Shown: piece after piece, positions 18,172 to 27,900 of the stretch
Position numbering within the stretch: position 1 is the first letter of the stretch
How the letters are laid out: each line of letters opens with the position of its first letter
Origin: Caulobacteraceae bacterium
Lineage (GTDB): Bacteria; Pseudomonadota; Alphaproteobacteria; Caulobacterales; Caulobacteraceae
Direction: 5' to 3'
Assembly (NCBI GenBank): GCA_025450315.1
Contig: JANWHQ010000106.1
Span: forward strand, 1-43,253
Length of the DNA stretch: 43,253 nucleotides
Translations under genes and position numbers: made by a program
Notes under the pieces: model-generated
Seen by the model: the letters and a program-made list of their open reading frames with translations, nothing else
What the model was told of the DNA's origin: nothing
The model's database searches: none

Positions 18172-18589
18172 CTCGAGGCCAGCCCTTCTTGGAGCCGCCG
18201 ATGGACCAGCGGTGGCCGTAGGGGTCCTTGAAGCAGCCGTAGCGGTCGCCCCAGAACTGGTCGGCCAGGGGCATGGTCACCTCGCAGCGGCCGGCCGCCT
18301 GGGCCCGGTCCCACCAGGCGTCGGCGTCGCCGACCTGCAGGTGCAAGGTGCTCCCGGCCGGCGGCGGCGCGCCCGAGCTGGAGAAGTCGTCCGACAGCAT
18401 CACCGAGGCGCCGTTGACGGCCAGGTGGCAGTGCAGCAGCCGCATGCCGTCCTCGGCCGGCATGCGGAACCGTTCCTCGGCCCCGAAGGCGCGTTTGTAG
18501 AACTCCGCCGCCTCCGACGCGCGCCCGCCGCCGATGGTGAGATAGGGGGTGACGCCCGCGGACGGGCCCCTTTGCGGCTGATCGGCCAT
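18080..18589 (-). CDS. VOC-family (PhnB/glyoxalase-like) protein with extended tail
   Basis: A 169-residue protein. Residues 1-138 are a complete VOC/PhnB-like domain (TPYLTIGGGRASEAAEFYKRAFGAEE, then DQFWGDRYGCFKDPYGHRWSIG). Such proteins usually stop soon after the HRWSIG-type strand. Here the frame runs on for about 30 Arg/Gly-rich residues antisense to the 3' end of the TonB receptor, which looks like a lost stop codon. The function of PhnB-like VOC proteins is mostly unknown. A start with GAGAGCC upstream is fine. The hybrid kinase on the same strand ends up to its 5' side, leaving a 33-bp gap. Confidence 0.8.
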   Translation of the reverse strand: MADQPQRGPSAGVTPYLTIGGGRASEAAEFYKRAFGAEERFRMPAEDGMRLLHCHLAVNGASVMLSDDFSSSGAPPPAGSTLHLQVGDADAWWDRAQAAGRCEVTMPLADQFWGDRYGCFKDPYGHRWSIGGSKKGWPRVRSASEARRRRCAGPGRRGRGIPGGGRAAG

Positions 18590-18622
18590 CTCGGCTCTCC
18601 TGACTCCTGGTCGAACCCGGGA

Positions 18623-20557
18623 CTAATCGGCCGCGCTTCCCAGCGCCTCGCGCACCTTTCGCGCCAGCTGCTCGACGGTGAACGGCTTGGGCAGGAAGGC
18701 GACGCCGGGATCGAGCACGCCATTGCGGACCACCGCATTGCGCGTATAGCCGGTGGTGAACAGCACCTTCAGGCCGGGACGCTGCGCCCTGGCCATCTCG
18801 GCCAGCCGGCGGCCGTTGGTCTCTGGCATCACCACGTCGGTGAACAGGAGGCTGACCTTGGGCTGCACCGCCAGGACCTCGAGCGCCTGGGCCGCCCCGG
18901 ACGCCTGCACGACGGTGTAGCCAAGCTCACGCAGGGCATCGACCGACATGCGTCGCACCTGGTCGTCGTCCTCGACGACCAGGACGATCTCCGCCTCGTG
19001 GCCGCGCGGCGGGGCGGGCTCGGCGCCGGCGCCTTCCACCGGCTCGCCCCTCGGCAGCCGGGGCAGATAGAGCTTCACGGCCGTGCCGTGACCGGGCTCG
19101 GAATAGATCTTCACGTGCCCGCCGGACTGTTTGACGAAGCCGTAGACCTGGCTGAGGCCGAGGCCGGTCCCCTTGCCCACGCCCTTGGTGGTGTAGAACG
19201 GATCGAAGGCCCGCTCGACCACCGCCGGCGGCATGCCGGCGCCGGTGTCGGTGACGCCGATCATCACGTACTGACCCGGCGCGACTTCCGGTTCGACAGC
19301 GGCGTAGGCCTCGTCGAGATAGGCGTTGGAGGTCTCGATGGTCAGGAGCCCGCCGTCGGGCATGGCGTCGCGCGCGTTGATGCAGAGGTTCAGGATCGCG
19401 CTCTCGAGCTGGTTGGGATCGGCGCTGACCCGCCAGAGGCCGCCGGCCAGAACCGTCTCCATCCGCACGTCCTCCAGCACGGTGCGGCGGAGCAGCTCGG
19501 ACATGCCGGCGACCAGCTTGTTGGCGTCGAGCGGCTGGGGCTGCAGGGGCTGCTGGCGCGAGAAGGCGAGCAGGCGCGAGGTCAGCTGGGCGGCGGTGTT
19601 GGCGCTGTCGATGGCGTTGTCGATGCAGACCCCGAGGCGCGGGTCCTCCGCGCCCGTGAGTCGGCGCCTGGCCAGGTCCAGCGAGCCGATGATGATCGCC
19701 AGCATGTTGTTGAAGTCGTGCGCCACCCCGCCGGTGAGCTGGCCCACCGCCTCCATCTTCTGCAGCTGACGCAGCTGGCCCTCCGCCCGTTCGCGCGCGG
19801 CCACGTCGGCGACCAGCCGCTCGTGCGTCCGCGAGAGGCTGTCGCTCGCCACGGACAGGGCCCGGATCCGGCGGCGGCCATCGAAGAAGACGAACAGGGC
19901 CAGCACGGCGATCGCCGCCGCGCCCAGGCCCAGGCCGGACTGGACGACCATGTCCTGGTTCCGCGCCCGCGCTTCCCGGGCGGCCAGGAGGGACTGCTCG
20001 TTGGAGCGCATGGCCGCCACCAGCTGGCGGGCCTCGTCCATCAGGCGCTTGCCCCGCGCCAGGCGCTCCAGGCCCTCGGGCGGCAGCGCGGGCCCGGACG
20101 GCGCCGCCGCGCCCAGGCTCTCCTCGATCACGACCTCGCGCGAGCGGACCACGGCGCCCAGGCGGGCGATGAGTTCCTGCTGGCGAGGATTATCGGCCGT
20201 CGCACGCCTCAGCTCGGCCATGGCCCGGGGCAGCCTCGGGGCCGCGGCCTGGTAGGGCTGGAGGAAGTCCGGGCGGCGGGTCAGCAGATAGCCGCGCTGC
20301 CCCGTCTCGGAGTCCTGGAGCAGCGACAGCACCGCCGTGATGCGGTTCTCGACCTCGAGCGAGTGGTCGACCCAGGCGGCGGTCTGCTGCTGCTGATCGG
20401 TGAACCAGACCGCGCCGGCGCAGGCCATGGCGAGCAGCACCAATCCGGCCACCAGGGCCAGCAGGGCCGCATCCGGCCCACGCGTCCCGAGCCCGAGCTC
20501 GCCCAAGGCCCGGGGCCGCGCATCGGGAGGATCCGAAGCCCCCGCTTCGCCGTTCAT
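18623..20557 (-). CDS. Hybrid sensor histidine kinase with CHASE3 and receiver domains
   Basis: A 644-residue inner-membrane kinase. TM1 at about 30-53, a CHASE3-like periplasmic sensor (GQRGYLLT at 87-94), TM2 at about 205-226, a short coiled coil, then HisKA with H280 in GGVAHDFNNML. The ATPase domain contains NLCINARDAM, DTGAGM and GKGTGLGLSQVYGF. The C-terminal receiver domain carries VVEDDDQVRR and the phosphoacceptor D574 in LLFTDVVMPETNG. No output domain is attached, so it signals through a separate partner not in the window. It sits near the YfiR-like/TonB receptor pair but on the opposite strand; a functional link is only a possibility. It diverges from the ParA-like gene. Confidence 0.92.
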   Translation of the reverse strand: MNGEAGASDPPDARPRALGELGLGTRGPDAALLALVAGLVLLAMACAGAVWFTDQQQQTAAWVDHSLEVENRITAVLSLLQDSETGQRGYLLTRRPDFLQPYQAAAPRLPRAMAELRRATADNPRQQELIARLGAVVRSREVVIEESLGAAAPSGPALPPEGLERLARGKRLMDEARQLVAAMRSNEQSLLAAREARARNQDMVVQSGLGLGAAAIAVLALFVFFDGRRRIRALSVASDSLSRTHERLVADVAARERAEGQLRQLQKMEAVGQLTGGVAHDFNNMLAIIIGSLDLARRRLTGAEDPRLGVCIDNAIDSANTAAQLTSRLLAFSRQQPLQPQPLDANKLVAGMSELLRRTVLEDVRMETVLAGGLWRVSADPNQLESAILNLCINARDAMPDGGLLTIETSNAYLDEAYAAVEPEVAPGQYVMIGVTDTGAGMPPAVVERAFDPFYTTKGVGKGTGLGLSQVYGFVKQSGGHVKIYSEPGHGTAVKLYLPRLPRGEPVEGAGAEPAPPRGHEAEIVLVVEDDDQVRRMSVDALRELGYTVVQASGAAQALEVLAVQPKVSLLFTDVVMPETNGRRLAEMARAQRPGLKVLFTTGYTRNAVVRNGVLDPGVAFLPKPFTVEQLARKVREALGSAAD

Positions 20558-20705
20558 TCCGCCCCGCCGACCAGCCCAGCCATGACTTTCCAGCTGTTTC
20601 CAGACTGCGGCAAGACGGCCGCGGATTCGTTAACGATGGGCCTCGCCGGATTTCGGGACTCTACCTAGCATCCCTTGAAGGCCGAGGACGGCCGGGAGAC
20701 CCAGG

Positions 20706-21359
20706 ATGAAGAACATCGCTGTGATCGCCCGCAAGGGCGGCTCGGGCAAGACCACGGTGGCGGTCAATCTGGCGATCGCGGCGCATCGCCGCGGCTATGC
20801 GGTGCAGCTCGCCGACACCGATCCCCAGGGCTCGTCCGCCGAGGTGCTGAAGGCCCGCAAGGGCGAGGGGCCGGCGGTGCTGCAGACGACCGGCGAGGCG
20901 CTCCATGCCGCCCGCAACACGGCGAACACCGAGGCCAACCTGCGAATCCTCGACACGCCCGCCGCGGCCGAGGACTCCATCGGCCATGCCATCGCCCTGG
21001 CCCAGGTCTCGGTGCTGGTGGTGCGCCCGACCTTCCTGGACCTCGCCGCCACCCTGCAGACCGCCCAGATCCTGCGCCGGCTGCGCCGGCCGGGCCTGAT
21101 CCTGCTGAACCAGGCGCCGGTCCCGCGCGGCGGGATCGAGCCGCCGGCGGTCAAGCGGGCGCTGGAGGCGCTGAGGCTGATGCAGCTGCCGGTGCTGCCG
21201 ATGATCCTGCGCTCGCGGGCCGCCTACCAGACGTCCCTGGCGCTGGGCTGCTCGGTGGAGGAGCTGGGCGCCGGCCCGGCCGCCGACGAGATCGCCGAGC
21301 TGTGGGATTATCTCGAACGCTTCGCCCTCGGGTCACGGCGGTCGACGGCGGCGGCCTGA
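20706..21359 (+). CDS. Orphan ParA-family ATPase
   Basis: A 217-residue P-loop ATPase with the deviant Walker A motif KGGSGKTT (10-17, including the signature lysine K10), DTDPQGSSAEVLK (38-50) and a Walker B LDTPAA near 92. It is shorter than chromosomal ParA and has no N-terminal HTH. No ParB or parS-like site is next to it, so it is more like the orphan ParA/MipZ-type positioning ATPases than a replicon partition system. The start follows GGGAG by 7 nt. The next gene (GH3) has its own promoter. Confidence 0.87.
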   Translation: MKNIAVIARKGGSGKTTVAVNLAIAAHRRGYAVQLADTDPQGSSAEVLKARKGEGPAVLQTTGEALHAARNTANTEANLRILDTPAAAEDSIGHAIALAQVSVLVVRPTFLDLAATLQTAQILRRLRRPGLILLNQAPVPRGGIEPPAVKRALEALRLMQLPVLPMILRSRAAYQTSLALGCSVEELGAGPAADEIAELWDYLERFALGSRRSTAAA

Positions 21360-21374
21360 CGCCGCATGGCCGCC

Positions 21375-21402
21375 TTGTGATAGCGCTGTCATAGGCTATC
21401 AT
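21375..21402 (+). promoter_or_regulatory. GH3 promoter with overlapping LacI-type operator
   Basis: -35 TTGTGA (21375-21380), 16-nt spacer, -10 TATCAT (21397-21402). The palindrome TGATAGCGCTGTCA (21378-21391) overlaps the -35 and spacer. It shares the CGCTGTCA half and central CG with the sites at 7273 and 12210. A second inverted repeat TGATAGC/GCTATCA spans 21378-21401. Confidence 0.7.
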
Positions 21403-21425
21403 CGGCTCCCCTCGGGAGGGCCGTC

Positions 21426-23633
21426 ATGACGTCCAAGCATCTGGTCGGCGCCGCCTGCGCCGCGATCGTCCTGGGATTGGGCGCGGGCGCCTGGGCGGCC
21501 AAGCCGGCGGCCGAGCCCTGGCGGGACGCCAGGCTGTCGCCGGATCGGCGGGCGGACCTGCTGCTCGGCCGCATGTCGCTGGACGAGCAGATCGCCCTGC
21601 TGCACGGCCACATGCCGGTGCTGATGAAGACCGCGCCGCCGGGCGTGATCCGGTCGGCGGGCTGGATCCCCGGCCAGCCGCGGTTCGGCATCCCCGCCAT
21701 CGCCGAGAGCGACGCCAGCCTGGGCGTCGCCAACGCCGGCCGCGGCGACCAGGACGACGCGACCCCCCTGCCCTCGGGCCTGGCCCTGGCCTCGACCTTC
21801 AGTCCCGAGCTCGCCTACGCCGGCGGCGCCATGATCGGCAAGGAGGCCCGGCAGAAGGGCTTCAACGTGCTGTTGGCCGGCGGCGCCAACCTGGCCCGCG
21901 ACCCGCGCAACGGCCGCAACTTCGAATACCTCGGCGAGGACCCGCTGCTGGGCGGCCTGCTGGACGCCGCCGCGATCCGCGGCATCCAGTCCAGCCACGT
22001 CGTCTCCACCGCCAAGCACTATGCGCTCAACGACCAGGAGACCGGCCGCCAGGTGCTGAGCGCCCGGATCGGCGAGGCGGCGCTCAGGGAATCCGACCTG
22101 CTCGAATTCGAGATCGCCATCAAAGGCGGCCAGCCGGGCGCGGTGATGTGCGCCTACAACCGGCTGAACGGGACCTATGCCTGCGAGGACCCGTTCCTGC
22201 TGACCCAGGTGTTGAAGCACGACTGGGGCTATCGGGGCTGGGTGATGTCGGACTGGGGCGCGGTGCATTCCCTGGCCTCGGCCAAGGCTGGCCTGGACCA
22301 GGAATCCGGGGCCGAGATCGACAAGCAGGTGTTCTTCGACGCGCCCCTGAAGGCGGCGGTCAGGGAGGGCCGGATCCCCGCCCGCCAGGTCCGCGAGATG
22401 GCGCACCGGGTGCTGCGGAGCCTGTTCGCCGAGGGCGTGTACGATCATCCGCCGGCGCCCGGCGGCCTGGATGCCAAGGTCGATTCCCTGGTGGCCGAGC
22501 GCGTCGCCGAGCAGGGCGTCGTGCTGCTCAAGAACGAGGGCGGCGTGTTGCCCCTGGCCGCCCGCGCCGGCAAGATCGCGGTGATCGGCGGCCACGCCGA
22601 CGCCGGGGTGATGTCCGGCGGCGGCTCCTCGCAGGTGATCCCGAGGAACTCCATCAAGATCCCGCCGCCCAGGGGCGCGCCGGCCTGGGGCGGGGGCATC
22701 GTCTTCCACCCCTCCGCGCCGCTGGCGGCCATGCGGGCCCGGGCCAGGGGCGAGGTCGCCTTCGCCGACGGCTCGGATCCGAACGTGGCCGCCGCCCTGG
22801 CCAAGAGCGCCGACGTGGCGGTGGTCTTCGCAACCCAATGGAACAGCGAGGGCGTGGACGCCCCGCTGCAGCTCACCGGCGGCCAGGACGCGCTGATCGA
22901 GGCGGTCGCCGCCGCCAATCGTCACACCGTCGTGGTGCTGGAAACCGGCAACCCGGTGCTGATGCCGTGGATCGACAAGGTCTCAGGCGTGGTCGAGGCC
23001 TGGTATCCGGGGGCGCTGGGTGGAGAGGCCATCGCCAAGGTGCTCTATGGCGAGGTCGACGCCTCGGGCCGCCTGCCGATCAGCTTCCCGGCGAGCGAGG
23101 ACCAGCTGCCCCGCCCCGAGCTGCCGGGGCTGAAGAACGCCCTGCCGGAAGGCCCCGCCACCGCCCGGCCCGAACCGCCGTTCGACGTCGACTATTCCGA
23201 GGGCTCGGACGTCGGCTACCGCTGGTACGCAGCCAGGGGGCTGAAGCCGCTGTTCCCGTTCGGCTACGGCCTCTCCTACACGGACTTCCGCTACGGCGGC
23301 CTGGAGACCCGCGGCGGTCAGGGGCTGAGCGTCAGCTTCACCCTGACCAACACCGGCCGGCGCGCCGGGATCGAGACGCCCCAGCTCTATCTGGCGAGCG
23401 GGCCGCACCGCGCCCAGCAGCGGCTCCTGGCCTTCTCCCGCATCGCCCTGAAGCCCGGCGAAAGCCGCAAGGTGACCCTGGCGGCCGATCCGCGCCTGCT
23501 CGCCAGTTGGGACGAGGCGAGCCACCGCTGGAAGCGCGACCCAGGGCGCTATGAGGTCTTCGTCGGCAGGAACGCCGCCGACGCTGAGTTGAAGGGCGAT
23601 GCGACCCTGACCGCCGCGACGGCGGCGCCTTAG
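21426..23633 (+). CDS. Glycoside hydrolase family 3 (beta-glucosidase-like), exported
   Basis: A 735-residue periplasmic glycosidase with a signal peptide (to about GAWA-AK). GH3 N-terminal barrel motifs: GRNFEYLGEDP (163-173), KHYALND (197-203) and the nucleophile D276 in VMSDWGAVHS. The C-terminal (alpha/beta)6 domain has VAEQGVVLLKNEGGVLPL, and a fibronectin-III-like end domain has PLFPFGYGLSYTDF. It cleaves beta-linked glucosides or related sugars from the non-reducing end. A sigma-70-type promoter with a LacI-type operator lies directly upstream, linking it to the transporter at 10865. An MFS carrier follows about 100 bp downstream. Confidence 0.92.
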   Translation: MTSKHLVGAACAAIVLGLGAGAWAAKPAAEPWRDARLSPDRRADLLLGRMSLDEQIALLHGHMPVLMKTAPPGVIRSAGWIPGQPRFGIPAIAESDASLGVANAGRGDQDDATPLPSGLALASTFSPELAYAGGAMIGKEARQKGFNVLLAGGANLARDPRNGRNFEYLGEDPLLGGLLDAAAIRGIQSSHVVSTAKHYALNDQETGRQVLSARIGEAALRESDLLEFEIAIKGGQPGAVMCAYNRLNGTYACEDPFLLTQVLKHDWGYRGWVMSDWGAVHSLASAKAGLDQESGAEIDKQVFFDAPLKAAVREGRIPARQVREMAHRVLRSLFAEGVYDHPPAPGGLDAKVDSLVAERVAEQGVVLLKNEGGVLPLAARAGKIAVIGGHADAGVMSGGGSSQVIPRNSIKIPPPRGAPAWGGGIVFHPSAPLAAMRARARGEVAFADGSDPNVAAALAKSADVAVVFATQWNSEGVDAPLQLTGGQDALIEAVAAANRHTVVVLETGNPVLMPWIDKVSGVVEAWYPGALGGEAIAKVLYGEVDASGRLPISFPASEDQLPRPELPGLKNALPEGPATARPEPPFDVDYSEGSDVGYRWYAARGLKPLFPFGYGLSYTDFRYGGLETRGGQGLSVSFTLTNTGRRAGIETPQLYLASGPHRAQQRLLAFSRIALKPGESRKVTLAADPRLLASWDEASHRWKRDPGRYEVFVGRNAADAELKGDATLTAATAAP

Positions 23634-23642
23634 TCACTCGCC

Positions 23643-23704
23643 CCTTCCCGTTCACCGTCGAACGCAGGCGTGCATGGGTTCGCGGGACAAGCCCGCGAAT
23701 GACG
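23643..23704. repeat. Dispersed extragenic palindrome
   Basis: TTCGCGGG (23679-23686) and CCCGCGAA (23692-23699) form a perfect 8-bp stem with a 5-base loop, flanked by CATGG and TGACGG. Read on the minus strand it gives the RHSRACPANP reading that is a hallmark of a family of dispersed alphaproteobacterial repeats. It fills the gap between the GH3 gene and the MFS gene. Confidence 0.65.
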
Positions 23705-23737
23705 GTAAAGAATGGAGGCGGGGAAGCGGGGCGAACG

Positions 23738-25011
23738 ATGAGCACGGCGATCGATGCAACCGCGGCTGACGAGCCGCGTCTCACCGCCCGCTACTGGGCC
23801 ACCTTTGGCCTGATCACCCTGCAGCTGGTCTGCGAGATCTTCGACTTCTTCATCGTCGGCTTCATCGTCTCGGCCGTGGCGCCGGGCTGGAAGCTGTCGT
23901 TCGGCCAGACCACCATCATGCTGCTGGCCGCCGGCGTCGGCTCGATCATCGGGGCGGTCAGCCTCGGCCGGCTGGCCGACCGGGTTGGGCGCAAGCCGAT
24001 CGTGGTGGCCGGGGCCGTCATCTGCGCCGTCGGCGCCGGCGCCCTGGCGCTGGTCCCCGAAGGCGCGTGGGGCCTGTTCGCCCTGATACGGGTCGTGGTC
24101 GGGATCGGCTACGGCGGCGCAGGCGCCAGCAACTTCGCCCTGATCGTCGAGCACACGCCCACGCGCTGGCGGACCCTGCTCACCTCGAGCCTCGGCGTCT
24201 TCGCCGGCCTGGGCGTGGTCGCGTCTTCGGCGGTCTCGGCGGCGCTGTTCCAGAGCCTGGGCTGGCGAGGGGTGGCGGCGCTCTGCGCCGCGCCCATCGT
24301 GGTGGCCATCGCGGTGGCCCTGGTGGTGCAGGAGTCGCCGCGCTGGCTGCGCGCCGCCCGCGCCGGAGGGCCGAAGGTCCCCCTCTCGGAAGCTTGGCGC
24401 GATCCGCGCAGGTTCTGGCTGATCGTCATCCTGCAGGTGGGCATGGGTGCGGCCCTGACCGGCGTGCTGCTGTGGGGGCCGACGGTGGTCGGCCAGATGC
24501 TGCGCGTCCCGCCCGCCGTGGCCGCCGGCTGGTTCACCGGCGTCACCTTGATGGGGGTGCTGGGCCGGCTGCTGTTCGTGTTCCTGCCGCTCAGGATGGG
24601 CCGGGTCGGATCGGGCATGCTGATGGGCTACGGCGGGGGCGCCTGCCTGATCCTGGCGGCCCTGTCGCACGACCTGTTCCTGGGCCCACTGCCGGTGTTC
24701 CTGCTGTTCCTCGGGCTTGGAGAGGTGCTCTACGACGGCGGCTATTCCAACGTGAATCCCTATGCGCCCGAGCTCTACCCGACCCGCACGGCCGCGCTCG
24801 GGACCGGCGTCGCCTCGGCCGCCGGCGGCGCGGGCAAGATCCTGGGGCCGGTGGCGCTGGGCCTGATCGCCGGGGCCCGCAACCTGGTCAGCCCCAAGGC
24901 CACCCAGCACGCGGTCGAGCCGGCCTTCCTGTTCCTGGGCGCCTGCTGCGTGATGGCGGGCCTGGCCTATCACCTGCTGGGCGTGGAGACCCACGGCCGG
25001 GCCCTGGCCGA

Positions 25012-25015
<4 letters not shown>
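23738..25015 (+). CDS. MFS transporter (sugar/organic acid porter type)
   Basis: A 425-residue carrier with about 12 membrane segments. MFS signatures: LGRLADRVGRKP between TM2 and TM3 (loop 2-3) and VQESPRWLRAA near the central loop, with ELYPTRTAALGTG in the second half, as in sugar porter and AAHS-like families. Substrate unknown; its place behind the GH3 enzyme suggests a sugar or glycoside product. The ATG at 23738 is chosen because the preceding ATG (23699) lies inside the dispersed repeat, while GGAGGCGGGGAAG lies ahead of 23738. The 3' end overlaps the convergent oxidoreductase by 4 bp. Confidence 0.87.
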
Positions 25016-26004
<989 letters not shown>

Positions 26005-26049
26005 GGCCGCAGAGCACGCCGGCCGCGCGGCCGCGTCAACCGGCTGGCG

Positions 26050-27405
26050 CTAGCGGGCGCCCACCGACGCCACCCAGTCGACCATGAGCTTCAGGGCGCC
26101 GGGATCGATGGTCGTCTCGATGGTCTGGTATTCGTTGACCGAGCCGGTGGTCGCCGGCTGCAGCGTGTGGTTCAGGCCGGGCAGCTCGACCACCTCGGCC
26201 TTGGGATCGCCGGCCAGGGCGGCCTTGAGGGCCGGGATGTTCTGGGCCGCCGGGACCTGGCTGTCCTTGTCGCCGACGATGGCCAGCACCGGGATGCGCA
26301 GCGCGCGGAGCGCCGGGCCGGGGTCATAGCCGATGAAGGTCCGGTACCAGGGCGAGTTGATCTGGGCGAAGGTCTGGTCGGTCAACGGCGCGGCCCCGGC
26401 CTGCTTCATCGCCTGGTCGACCGCCGCCCGCGCGACGGCGGGATCGGAGCTGGACAACAGCGCCTTCAGGACCGCGGCCTGGGCGTCGTGCGCATGGTCG
26501 GCCGCGGCGACCGGCGCGCCGGCCGCCAGGACCACCGCTCGCGCCTGGGCGGCCATGAGTTCCGCGCCCGGCACGCCAGGTCCCGCCCACATCACGATGA
26601 AGGCCACCGAAGGGTCCTTGCTGGCCACCAGGGACGCGATCATGCCGCCCTCGCTGTGCCCGATCAGGCCGAGGCGGCCCGGGTCGATGTCCTTGCGGCG
26701 CTTCAGCCAGCCCAGGCCGGCCTCCACGTCGGTGGCGAAGTCGAAGGAGGTGTCGTTTGGCGAGGCGCCGGTCGAGCCGCCCATCCCCCGATCGTCGACC
26801 CTGAGCACCGCCACGCCCCGCCGGGTCAGGGCGTCGGCCAGGACTAGGAACGGCTTGTGCTCGAAAATGGTCTCGTCGCGGTCCTGGGCGCCCGATCCGG
26901 TGATCAGCAGCACGGCCGGAAACGGTCCGGGACCCTCGGGCAGGGTCAGGGCGCCGGCCAAGTGGACGCCTGGATGGGCCGGATTGTCGTAGCCGACTTC
27001 CTCCTCGCGGTAGGGATAGGGCTTCACCGGCGTCTGGGGCCGGCGCGCGGCGGCGAAGACGCCCCGGCTGAACACGATGGGCGTGCTGACCGGGCCCTGC
27101 TTCAGCGCCCCGGCCAGGGTCTTGCCATCGGCCGAGAGGTCGCCCTCGAACACCCCGACCTTGTCGATGGTCACCACCACATGCGCGCCCTGGCGGGTGG
27201 TCGTGGCCGCCAGGCCCAGGGCGCCCTGGTCGACGCTGTCGAAGCTCGAGGCGGCCGCGCCCAGATGCAGGGCCAGGCGCAGGCTCACAGGTCCCTGCGC
27301 GATGGTGGAGATCCAGTCGCCCGAGGGATCGGACGCCGGCTGGGCCGCGCCGGCGATCGGCGCCGCGGCGAGGACGGCCGCCAGGGCCAGGGCTTTCGGG
27401 ATCAT
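26050..27405 (-). CDS. Exported alpha/beta hydrolase (prolyl-oligopeptidase-like)
   Basis: A 451-residue protein with a signal peptide (MIPKALALAAVLAAAPIAGA). A beta-rich N-terminal domain (30-120) precedes a hydrolase core with LLITGSGAQDRDE, nucleophile S251 in LIGHSEGGMIA, acid near GDKDSQVP and histidine in GLNHTLQPA. This layout is that of the periplasmic serine hydrolases annotated as alpha/beta hydrolase or acyl-CoA-thioester-like; the substrate is unknown. Two ATGs are 6 nt apart (27411 and 27405). GGAGG lies only 2 nt from the first but 8 nt from the second, so 27405 is preferred. Further upstream ATGs lack a signal peptide. Confidence 0.85.
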   Translation of the reverse strand: MIPKALALAAVLAAAPIAGAAQPASDPSGDWISTIAQGPVSLRLALHLGAAASSFDSVDQGALGLAATTTRQGAHVVVTIDKVGVFEGDLSADGKTLAGALKQGPVSTPIVFSRGVFAAARRPQTPVKPYPYREEEVGYDNPAHPGVHLAGALTLPEGPGPFPAVLLITGSGAQDRDETIFEHKPFLVLADALTRRGVAVLRVDDRGMGGSTGASPNDTSFDFATDVEAGLGWLKRRKDIDPGRLGLIGHSEGGMIASLVASKDPSVAFIVMWAGPGVPGAELMAAQARAVVLAAGAPVAAADHAHDAQAAVLKALLSSSDPAVARAAVDQAMKQAGAAPLTDQTFAQINSPWYRTFIGYDPGPALRALRIPVLAIVGDKDSQVPAAQNIPALKAALAGDPKAEVVELPGLNHTLQPATTGSVNEYQTIETTIDPGALKLMVDWVASVGAR

Positions 27406-27506
27406 GGTCATGCCCTCCGGCGCAACGATGCGCCCCTTATGAGCAGAAAGCCTAATTAGGCAATTATCAAAGTTCAAGCGTTTTTCCGGGGCGGAGGCCA
27501 TCTTCG

Positions 27507-27891
27507 CCTCCGATCTCGCCAGGACTGGTCTGGAAGGTGCTGCCCTCCGCCCTGTCCTTCACCCTGCTGGGCGGGGTCGAGAGCCTGCTCTCGGCCAAGG
27601 TCGCCGAAGCCTGACCGGCCGCCGGCGCCGCTCGAACGTGGAGCTGGTGGCCCAGGGCGTGGCGAAGGTCGCTTCGGCGGTCTTCGGCGGTATCTGCGTA
27701 ACCGGCACGATCGCCCGGACGGCGACCACATCCGCGCCGGCGCCAAGAGCCCGGTCTGCGGCGTCCTGCACGCCGCCTTCGTACTCCTGTTCATGCTGTT
27801 CGCGGCGCCGCTCGCCAGCTACATCCCGCGTGCGACCCCGCCGGCCCTCTTCGTCCTGGGGCGCCGCGCAATTCCCGAGGAAGGCGCCTGA
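27507..27891 (+). pseudogene. SulP-family sulfate permease fragment, decayed
   Basis: Three reading frames in succession encode a piece of a SulP anion permease: LPSALSFTLLGGVESLLSA (from 27507), then SNVELVAQGVAKVASAVFGG and VTGTIARTAT, then HAAFVLLFMLFAAPLASYIP. The frame changes at about 27611 and about 27728, each explained by loss of one base (ATG to TG after VAEA; AAC to AC after RTAT). There is no start codon, no N-terminal membrane half and no STAS domain; a stop follows at 27889. This is a two-ended remnant of a once complete gene of about 1.5 kb, sitting in the 495-bp gap between two leftward hydrolase genes. Confidence 0.85.
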
Positions 27892-27900
27892 GCCCTGCGC

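Noticed and set aside
23699..23737. An earlier ATG for the MFS gene.
   Set aside because: It lies inside the dispersed palindrome, and the purine-rich ribosome-binding site precedes 23738 instead.
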